From Plectrocnemia conspersa (lineage: Eukaryota > Arthropoda > Insecta > Trichoptera > Polycentropodidae), in contig VTFK01000056.1 in the NCBI GenBank assembly GCA_009617715.1, positions 496,001-560,000 of the forward strand: a stretch of DNA of 64,000 nt. Reading direction: 5' to 3'. The notes beneath the pieces were generated by a model. That model made no database searches. It had not been told where the DNA came from and worked only from the letters and a program-made list of their open reading frames with translations. Below, in pieces: positions 24,401 to 36,400 of this stretch (position 1 is its first letter; every line of letters begins with the position of its first letter). The position numbers and the translations under genes were made by a program.

Positions 24401-27400
24401 TTTAATCGCAAATAATTCATTGTTGCTATTTTTTTACTTAAATATATAAAACACTAAATATATTTATGTATGTACATTATAATTGATGCTTGGTTATTTT
24501 TAGGACGGAATAGCGTAGTCCCTAACGTCTCAGACTAATTACTCTGAAGTTGCGGGTTCGAGCCAAAGAATTTTTATTTTAAAAAATGCGCTATTTTAAG
24601 AAAAACGGCCCAGCTCCAGTGACATCTATTGTTTATAAATTATTATATATAACACATCGAATTTTTTATTTTAGAAAAATCTGGTGGCGTATTCATTATA
24701 TTTTAACTTAAAAAATTTTACCCCGTTGTAACACATTGGGCTTACGTCAGGTTACAACGGAAGATTTAATAAAAAAAAAGTAAATAATCGTATGGTATTT
24801 CTCGAAGCAATCTTCCATATGAAGATATGATTTTTAATTATGTATTTAAACATCTCATTTGTTTTCCTTTCACCAGTTTTTTTTTATAATTATTAATATA
24901 AGATAGTCTATTTAATAACCGCCTAATTCGATTCGATTTGTTTATCCTTCCATGCAAAATTATTGTTTTCAGTTTGGTGCGTATGTTATGTTAGACCCAA
25001 CTAAATAGTTAAATATGAAAAGTAAATTATTAGTTTATAATCGTGTAGAATTGGCAGGTTGATCCAATTCGAGTTTCATATGATGGCAGCACTGTAAATC
25101 AGACAGCTGGCAATAATGCAGTCAAATGCAGTGACGTCGTTCCAACTTTTTCCAAGGGGGGAGGGTGAACGTTTATTAGTCAATGATCGTTTTTTTAATA
25201 TTTCGATTTCATTCAAATTCATAGTATTTCATTAAATGGCATGCATTTTTCTAACCAAATTCAAGGGGGCGTCATCTAGCGTTCATATTAAGACTTTTTA
25301 TAACAATATTACGATTTATAATAAGTGAGAATCAAATGACGCAATCTAAAGCGAATTTTGACTAATAGGAGAGCGCAAAAAAACAATTATCACTTCTCAG
25401 AAAGCAAAAATCCACGTCAAAAGCAATAAAATCGTGCCGTCGTAGTGGAAACGCTCAGTCATCTAACGTTCATATTAAGACTTTTTATAACAATATTACG
25501 ATTTATAATAAGTGAGAATCAAATGACGCAATATTTTTGACGCGCAAAAAAAACAATTATCACTTCTCAGAAAGCAAAAATCCACGTCAAAAGCAATAAA
25601 ATCGTGCCGTCGTAGTGGAAACGCTCAGTCATCTAACGTTCATATTTACATAGCAATATTACGACTTACAATAAGTGAGAATCGTGTGAAGTACATCTAA
25701 ACAGAATTTTGACCAACAGGAGGGCGTAAATATCCCTTCTCTGAAATCAAAAATCTACGTCAAAAATAATAAAACCGTCTAAACTGCGATGGCACTACGT
25801 GAAATAACTGTTTTTTGCATCTTCCTATTGACCAAAATTTGGTTTGAATATACTTTGGCTAATACTCCTATATCAAGAATCACTTGAATATACTATGATA
25901 AGCACTCATATCTATAGAGCAATATGCGAGAAGTGATTTGTACTTTTTCTTCCACCTATTTACTAATAAGAGAAATATTTTGGATTTTACCTAATGAAAG
26001 TTCTAAAATTATAATTAGCTTCAACACTTTCATTAGGTTAGGTTTTGGTTTAAGCAGAAAATGGACGTTTTAAAAATTTCTAATACAGTTTTATAGACAT
26101 TTTAGAGCATAATATAATTTCACTAGCGCCTATAAATTGTATTTTCACTAGTAAAAATGTATTTCTACCTGTGAAAATGTATTCCGATATAATTTCACTG
26201 AAATGACATATTTAAAAAAATATTTGTAGCATAAATTTTTTTAAGGGATAACCAGCGAATTTTTGGTTTAGAATCAAGGGCGTAGTTTTAGCTTTTTCAA
26301 AGGGGGGGGGGGAGGAAAGTTGGCCAGTCAGTAGTCGTTTTTTAATGTTTCGATTTCATTAAAATTCATAGTATTTCATTCTTTTTTCTGGCCAAATTCA
26401 AGCGGGAACAACTGGCCTCTAATATCATTTGATTAAACGCGGTTGGAGCACCTAAAACCCAGCATCCAATACCGTCCGAAATGTACGAAATCTATCGAAA
26501 ATTTCATCGAAAGAATCGGTTGCTGCAAAAAGTCCAGAGACAGGCATTTAATTAAATGTTCAAATAATAATAAGCAAATATCCGAAGATATCTTTAAATT
26601 TGTGTGTTAAATTATATTTTTTCTAGTGGAAATATACGTATACATATGTATATTTTATATACTAGTGAAATAATTTAGGAATGTCACTGAAATAGCAGTG
26701 AAAATATAACTTTTCTGGTAAGAAAAATATTAATAAATATTCACTGTAACATAAAAATATACTTTAATAAGCAATTTAACTTCATTTATCATTTTTGAAA
26801 CAATCTGTTAATGGAATAAAATAATTGTAGAAGAATATGGAAGAATATTTTCTTATAATTCAAACAATCTAACAAAAACATTGTCATACGATAGCCATCT
26901 ATCATTTCAATGTAATATTATATATACACAAAAAATGATCTAAATTTCCAGAAACTAATGCATATTTATGAAAAACAATGACAATCAAAATTTTGTAACA
27001 CTGTTCCGTTCACAGATTTTATCATGATTTCATGTTATCACTACACACATTTTTCATGATATATTGGTTTAGTAATAAAGTAATGACCTCTACGATAGAT
27101 TAGGAGTATTAATATATTATATTAATTCAACAAAAACAGATAAAAATAGAAGATTTTTAACGCCCTTTGTCGTATCTAATATATTTTTAACATAACTTTA
27201 GTCTTAAAATCAGTTGCTATATAAATTTATTCATAAGATTTTAAATTGTAAACAAACAGTAAAAAATATCTTTGACGCATCTTGAATTTTATGAGTATAT
27301 ATAAAATTGTATGCCATTTACCTGCAAGTGCAATACTATAGCTTACTTTGTATAGGGCCGTTGTTGCCATTTTATTGTATAAAACATAGATAAACTAAAT

Positions 27401-30400
27401 AGAGGTAACGTGTAAACAGCCCTAACTTTTTTTAGCGGATCATTAGTTTCGATACAAAAGGATGATTTATGAAGATAATTTATTCTAGTTCGAATGCATC
27501 AATGGGTTACCCTTTTTATATATTGGACATTCCATTCAGAAGATATATCAAATTTACCAATTTGAGAATTAGTGTTGAGTTATGTGTTCAAGCGACAAAT
27601 GTTGATCGATTGCAATTTTATCGAATCAGCTGTTCCTCCGGTCCAAAAAATGACCTTAATATCTCAAAGTTGATCGATAAAATCATAAAATAAGGCCAAT
27701 CGGGCGAGGTCGTTAATTTCGCTCTCGGTCCCCGTTTAACGCACACATAAGCAAACTTGTTTAATTTTTTCTGTACACGCGCCCAAATCTACAAAGAAAA
27801 TCTCTTGAACCCAAACCGAAAGATGAATATTCATGAATCTGATAATAAAATTAGCATTTTAAGTTAGGAAACTGTAAATTTTTGATTCGATCCGGATAGT
27901 CGCTTCATTATTATCGTTATTACGGTATATGTCGAATTTTATATGCGAAAGCGATTTGTGGAGTGGGTATAATTATTATTTCGGTACGTTCCGTATACCT
28001 ACTGTTAAGTGCATTAGATTTTCTAAAGATTATATGTTATAGTTTAAGAATCAGTGTGTGTGTTGTTGCAAATTATGTTACATTTGTTGTTTGAATTGCA
28101 ATAGGTGCGACTGTACCGCTTCAGGTGCATTCCGATCCTCTGAGCAGGTGGGAGAAACTACAGGGTGTTAGAAAATTAGTGTTTTCATGTTTTTTGGTAT
28201 TACTCAATGTTTGCCATTGTATCATAAAATGTTGCAAAATTCGTATGTATTGTTTTGGCTGTGTTGCATCAATAGCTGTGTGAATTAAGTTGTTTTTGAT
28301 TGAAGTATGTCCTAGATCTAATTATGTTGTTTAGATAATTTGACGGTGAAGAATTGCTATATATATAATTACAGTTGTGACTAGCGTGTCAGAATCACAG
28401 TATACTTATTGTCCAAGAGAGGTTGAGTAATACTGCAGCATACATCTAAAAGTACAGCATACCAGAATCATTTCAAATCATAAATACAAGTGTAGGAGTA
28501 TAGAATGGAAATCGTTAAATATAATTAACATATATCGGATTTCACTCTTAATGGCTTGCCGCCATCGAGACTTTAAGACCGATGTATAATAGATAAAGCG
28601 CGTTAATATTTTTTAAATACACAAAAAAATAGTCGGGCCCATTTCATTATATACTTTCCGGTGTAAATTTTTTTTATCTAACTGTATTTTCTATTGTTTG
28701 ATACGTGACGATGATTCAAAATCAGTAAAACTGACTTTGTTGTCATTCTATGGAATGTGAACCTAAGGATTCTTAGTACCTGTTCAGCATTCCTTCGCAT
28801 TCGGCACTGACCTTTTAGCGCATTTGTTTTAGCAGGGTCTACGTTTTTATGCTATTATGTTTACGCTTATAAGAAAAGAAAATATTTTTAAACATCCAAT
28901 GGATAAAATAAATAGTCTAATTATAGGTGGTCCTGAGAAATTAAGAAAGAATAACATAATTTTTTTTATTTAATTTGTTCCTTGAAAAATTCGATTATAT
29001 TATTTTTCTAAAATACGATAAAATGATTTATTATCACATTATGTGCCCTAATATAAAAATAAATACTAAAATATCTCGAAGCACAACCACATTATTTAAC
29101 TCAATTAAGGTGCTTAATGGACTCCTAAATAATATTCCGCTATCATTTCATACATCCACTTGCTTAGTATCCCAAAAAGTGCATCTTGACACTTTAGTAG
29201 CATATTACGCAATATCTTTCCCTGGTACTGTTCTACAAACCTATTTTAAAAATTAATACAGTGTAATCTCTTTGTAACGAATACCGAAATAACGAAATTC
29301 CCGGTATAACGAATCTTCAATTTGTCCCCGAAAAACTTTCATAAAAAAAATTGTCATTGTAACGAACACTGATCTCATTATAACGAAATATTTTTATTCG
29401 AATTTAAAAATGACGTTGCAAGTTGACATAATATTTATCCGAATTTAGTTCGTCCTTGACTTGGCTTGTGCTCGATGTGTTCAAAAGCGACATTACAGGT
29501 GTTTCGCTGACCATCAAACTTTTTTTATAAAACATTTTATTCACAAATTTTATTGTGTTTCATTCAGTATTCTTAAAAATTAACAAAAAACGATCCGTTG
29601 TTTTGATGCTGTAGTAATATGGTAATTAAAAATAAAATAAAAATATATAATCTTCCATACATTCAATATAACGAATTTTCAGTATACCGAAATTTATTCA
29701 TTGGTTCCGTGAAGTTCGCTATAATGAGATTTCACTGTATGAAAATAATAAATAATAATGTCTAATTTGAACCATTCAATTTTAAAATATATTTAAAAAA
29801 AATCAGATCGAAGCAAAAAATAATATTTAAAACCCAAAAAGTTGAGGGTCCGGTATCCGCACACTCGATAGCCTCGGTACCTCACGATAGTGAGTACCTA
29901 ATTGTTCTATAAATATATATTTTTACATGAGTTGTTATGCCCTGCACGTAGAATTAAATTAAATAAATAAATATCCTACCTACTTGAAAGGGAGTAATTC
30001 TACACCCAAACCATTGTAGATTTCAAATGGAATAACATTGATTAAGCACGGAATACTGCTCTATGGTTTTTAAAGTGCCATCACAATTTCAGATGGTAGG
30101 CTACTAACTACAATATGTAACTGTAGCAAGAATGTGTGACAATTTTTCTCTATACTTAAAATACATGACATTAGGTTTTTCATCTGTATGTCAATTACTA
30201 TTATATTTTTTTATTAATAATATCATTATTTTTATTAATAATATCATCCTATACTAAAATTAATTAAAAGTTTCATCATAAAATAGATTACAATTAATAA
30301 AATATTTGCTGTTACAGTATCTACTCATATGTATTGATTGTTACCTCGTTGCTATTGCTAACAATATTGCTAAAAAATTGGGCTATTTATTATAATAACG

Positions 30401-33400
30401 TTAGACCAACAGTCATATAATATTATAACATTGGCTACGTAAATCACTTAAACATACAATTTAAATACACACACTCTATTTACGGACAACTTAAAAATTA
30501 AAATGATTTATTTAATTATGTTTATGTAATATGTTATATACAATAAAATTTACGGTTAAATAAGTAACATTTGCTGGTAATAATTGAATAACATTTAAGT
30601 TTATCTGTTGATTGCTATCATGTGTTACGCTAGATACAGCTACGAAAATAATGCATACTATATTATGATCTCTATTTTTTTAATTAAAAGTAACACGGTT
30701 CCATTGTATACTTCACGCTAGATGATCTTTTATTTCCATCAAATTTTTGTCTCGTTTGCCTCGCCTCCAAAGCGTGACTCGCATTGCGTTTATTGCTTCT
30801 TTATTTATTCGCCAACATTCTATCGCCAAATAAGCACCGCAGAGAGGTTTCTCGATCGCCCACTCGTTGATATTCTTTCAACCCACACGGTGATTCCGCT
30901 CGAATAGTTCCCTCCCTTTCGCTCTCGTAACATTGAGCGTATCTTTCAAAAATAGATATAGAAAATAGAGATCAATTTGAGATTAAATCCATATCAAATC
31001 AGCACAATGATGTTTATAACATTATAACACAAAAACGCATTAAGTTGGCACACCTGTATAGTATAATTAAAAATTATTTTACTAAATAATTAGTTTACGT
31101 TTCATCAAATAAATCATAACAACAATAGCCCTTTGTTTATGTTTTTTTTTTTTTTTGTTACTGGTAATTTAGATTTTTTGCTTTAATACAAAATTTTTAG
31201 AGAAAGTCCAGTTACATGTGTATATCGATATTTTTAACAATAGCGTCATTGTTTATATGAAATCTGGAACGACGCTTAATATGCGGCTAGTTTGATTAAT
31301 CTCCGAATTTAAAAGGTTCCAAATTGACGATTTCCTTTATACAAATTTTACACATATTATCTCGCAATAGCGATTTTAATCAATGAAAGTCTTCCACAGT
31401 CAAGGTCGGTCGTATCGGCGCAAAATTTTGAAAGTTGACTTTTCGCATTCATATTTAATTTTACGCTTGAATTGGCACAGCGCTTCTCAATCTTGTGAGC
31501 GTGTATAATATATAATAGCAGCAAAGCGGATATGCAAATTGATCTGATACATAATGTTACATTGCTTAATAATGCCATCTATATTGAGCTAGTGATTCGA
31601 AACATTTTATTAATATGTTCCTCTGCTTACATGTATATATTTATACACGAGAGATAATCGAAAAGCAGTCGCTGAACGAGTTTACTGATTCATAATAGTC
31701 TCGCCATTGCTCTCCGATAACCGTTTCATAAAGTTCATCGATCGTTAAACGCTTATTAAAACGATTTTTTCGTATAAATTTTTTGAACGAGTTCATCAGT
31801 AACAAATGATGGAATGCCACTTCATAATGCACATCACATATTCCTGCTTTGAATTCACGTTCATAATGGCAGTGCCAGTGTTTTGATAAAAGTGTAAAAA
31901 AAATCGCATTTATAGTTTTAATTTTAACAGTGACTTCACTATATATTTCAACGAGCTTACCAGACAATATTTTTGAATATAATTAAGTATTTTTGGTGGA
32001 TGTTGGTATTAGTTTGCACCTTTTTATAAAATAACGATAATTTCACTATTCTTTCAGTGTTTGTTATTTAGTAGCTTGATATTTTATGTTTTGATATTTT
32101 TAAACCTAAATCAACAATGGTAGTGAAGATAAAATAATCTCAATTTAACTATATTATGCTTTAAGAGTTTCAACTCAGTTATAACGTGACAATAGTAATT
32201 AAAAACATATGTAATGCAATGGATAGGATGCCATAAAATTTAGAAAGTGTCACATGCGGTTTTAAAAATGTATCCTTAGAGGTTGTTAGTGAGGATATTA
32301 GGGCTCCTATCCTAGCGTAGAAGATAGCACAAATGCTCAATGTGCCGCCTACATCTGTTCACAGTCATTTAAAATGTTAATTTTTTTTCGATATTTTTGC
32401 TAATTTGCTAATTTACTCTTCAAACCGTCAATATTTTAATATGAAAATAAATGCCACTGAACGATTAAGAATGACCACTAAATCAAAACAATGTTTTTAT
32501 TTTAAGACTTTGGTATTGTGTTGTTGATAGCTTATTGTCATAAAACAATTGCTTCTTCAATTGAAGATGCTACTAGGTTCGCCGCTTCCTGTAAATTTGC
32601 ACGATCGTTACGTTACTGTTAATCATAAAACAATGCTACCCCTCCTCTTTTAATCGTAGCTTCCATAATCAGATTGCTAATCGATGCACTCTGGCAACCC
32701 TGCGACAATGTCCGCGAATAAAAATCTCGAGACGGCACTGCAGAGCACCTGCGCCTACCTGCAGTCCGAAAGGTGATTCACGCGTCGCGCTTTGCGACCA
32801 CTGAAGCGAGAAAATCCCACTCGAGGCCAGTCGATCGCCGTCCCGCGGTCGGGTCGCGCGTCTCAATCTCGACATTGTTGCCAGTGCGCCCCGTGATTTA
32901 GCTCTCGATGCTAACTGCGAGCGTTTAGCCTCCTTCACTGACGGTGGGTGTTTCCATACGTATTACATACGTAGTTGCCGTGCAGTGAAAATATAGTTTG
33001 TTTTTGTTTTGTACGTCAACCCCGTCTGACGATACGCGGGAATTGGAAAGTTTGGCACGCTTTTTATCCTGTCCCCCCGGTAGTCGTCCGGCATCTAGAG
33101 AAACTCGTTTGTGTGTGTGTACGTGGTGTATATGTGGTGTCACACACATGTGTCGCGTGTGTTTCGCGGATTTTATAGTGCAATTTGACACGGTTTTTGG
33201 TCAATTTTTAGTGATGAAAAAAATGAGCGCTCGACGGTCAGCGTTCTTGTTTTTTTTATATTTTTTTAATGAAAGCGATGGCTCTCAATTTGGACATAAT
33301 TGAGATGTTGATAAATGAAGTACATTGCAAAACAAAGTTTTTTGCAGAAAAAACTGCTTTTGTTACTGTGAAAGCGCAACCTAAATTAAAAGTTGATTTA

Positions 33401-36400
33401 GGTAGATAAGGGTAGGATAACCAGATTCGAGTTATGCTAAAATATTTCTATCTTGGCTTCCACGTGAGGTATAATAACATTTTTTAGCTCCTTAACCCTT
33501 TGTAGTCCAAAGTGTTCAGTCCAAGCCATTTTAAATGAAAATATTTAATGATCATTAAATATATTATTAAAAAAACTATTTCTTCTATATTATATTTTTT
33601 TCTATATTTTACTTATAATTATATTTTGCCAAAACTTTAATTATATATTTATAAATAGAATTATATTAATTCAAAAATATACTTTTAATTAAATTAATTT
33701 ATTTATTATTTATCAAATTTTTTTTTACTATATTATATAAAGATATTTATAAAATAAATAAAATATTAAAATACGTCTTATTTTAAGTTTTCATATTTAT
33801 AATATAATTTTAAGTAACGTGAGAAAAATGTCCAGACGTTATGGATATAGGAGCTGCCAGTAAAAAACAGATACCTAATACGTACGTACGGACAAAATAC
33901 TCCAAAAGGTTAAAAATTTATGATCTAGTAACCCTAATTAAGAGATGCTACTAATAATGTAATCTCGATTAATAATATGTGGAATTTCTACCATATTAAA
34001 CAATTACTTTTTTTATTAATATTATACTACAATTAAATATTTTTTATAACAATTGCTTTTAAAAAAAAATGTTTCATACTTTGATAATATATAATATATA
34101 TGTTTTAAAAACTTTGAGAATCACTGCTTCAATTCTGATATTATTTTCATCGTATATGAATGGTGTAAGGACAAAACTTGGCACCTTTCTATAAAGGCGA
34201 TTTTAAACTTTTCATGTATATGTATTATATATAAACCAGGATTACCTAAGTTATGATTGTAGTATGACTTTATTCATATAAATTGTAAATTTGTAACTCC
34301 ACTTTTGGATGAAAATGATAACAAGTAATGTCACATTGTACATTTAATCGAATTACAAATATCTCTAAAATCTCCAATTAAACACCAAAATTTCATATCA
34401 AAAACTTGTGATATATTTTTATTTTCTTATTCTGAAGTTGTCTATTTAGTTTTATGTTTCTCCTTTAAAGTTGTTAAATATGGAGCTAGCAATTTTACAC
34501 TTTAAGTAATTTATATATATATATATTTTATATTAATCTATGTCAAATTACATTTATTTTACTTATTATAAATTTTAAGTCAAATATGTTTTAAAAGTTC
34601 GAAAATTTAGATGATAGACTATGTTATAAATTGCCACATTTTTATCAATCCTGTGAATGTGAAGGTTTCAGGGGGGATTTGATGTATTAAACTCTCGGTA
34701 ATTCCAGCTTCCAAGCATATTAATAAATTTATTAGTACGACATAAAATCATTGTTATATCTACGAGTTAGCTATTACTAGACTTATCAAAAGATCTGTTT
34801 CTCAAACCAGGACTATCTTGAAAGTTTGCTCAAAACCGAAGTATCGTCTCTTAGATTGAAAAGGCTAAATAGTAGAGAAATTAACAATAAGCAATAATTA
34901 AGTAGTAGATGAAAATAATTTACAAATAAAAAGTTAAACATGTTTATCACTTTATTTAAAAAATCTATATTATTTTAATTCGCGTCAAAAAATTCAGCGC
35001 AATAAAGCTTTTGCAGTTGATTCATCCATTATTCCTCTTTCTTCAGACCATATGTTATTCATTATTGAGAATATACTTTCAACAGGTGCAGATGTGCCTA
35101 GCAGGTTAAATATATATTCTATAATTTGAACAAGATTAGGCAATAAAAATCTCTTTTCTCTGAAATGATTAAATAGTTGTATCCATTGTTCGTCGCAACA
35201 TATTTTGCCAGCAAAAAAACTTTTGCTATCACCACATTATCAAACAGTTTATTGCATTATTTGCAACCGTTTCATCAATTTTTCACCTGAAGCTTTAATT
35301 TCAGACCAAGATAATTCATTGTTATTTTATCAAGTAAACGATTCTGATCCACCAAATCTGTTTCCCATAGCTCAATGTAAGAAAAACATCGATCATAATA
35401 TTATTAATATTAGTACTTATTTTATTTTCCAGTAATTTAAAAAGATTTTTTGCTTATTGAGGTATAAATTTACTATCACGCCTTTCCTCAAGATTTGTTT
35501 TTAATTATCTAATTTCACTTACAATGTTAGCTGCACTCGCTTTTGTACTTTCTATATTTAAAAGAGATTTAATAAACAATTTGATTTGCCCTTGCACAAA
35601 CCACTAATACATTTCACCACAAGCACTTTCAAAAAACTGTTTTATTATCAGTGGACAGTGTTCTTCTGTAATGAAATATGATCTCAGTCCCTCAAAGATT
35701 TCAAGTATTCTGTCAATAGCAGGAAGAACCTTTTTATACTCATATTTACATATTCACAGAAAGCTTTTAGTTATGTGACTCCAACCGTATAAATGTGAAA
35801 ATATTCATAAATGTTGACCATTAATGCTTCTATTTCAATAGGTAGCACAGCAACCAATGCCCACTATATTTCTTCCCAGTTCCTTCTTCAATCGACTGTA
35901 AATATTATTTTCTCCTTTCCGTTTTACACCCCTAAAATTGGTACTGCATTAAAATCGCATAATTTTGTTTTAATAACTGACATTAAGTAGTTTGTCAATA
36001 TTAGCGGGAACTGATTGGAAGTCTAAAAGTTTTACTTTTACTCCACAATCTGGTTCAAAATACCGCACAACACATGGCACAGTTTTAATTTCTTTGCTGT
36101 TGAAAGTTCTACAATAGTTGCTGAAACAACAGTGGCTCAATCACATTAACAATAACAGCTTCACATTTTGTTCTAGCTAGTCTAAGATTTGGTTCGAAAA
36201 GCTTTGATATCAATTCAGATAAACAATCGGCAAACTTAAAACTGAGATTGTGAATAGCAAAATGAAATGCAAAAGTTGCTTCTTTAGTAGCAACATTATT
36301 TGTAACTTTCATCGGCACCTTTAAAAAATTACTATATCCTTAACATTTTGAGTAATGAGTTAATTTACGCACATTTTTAATTTAATAGTATACAGCTGGG

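Noticed and set aside
25272..25800. CRISPR-like array
   Set aside because: Units are 170-187 bp with no spacers, and the same core is dispersed in other introns of a eukaryotic gene.
34671..34690. CAGGGGGGATTTG as a possible hAT end for the relic at 34985-36320
   Set aside because: No matching complement or 8-bp duplication was found beyond 36320.
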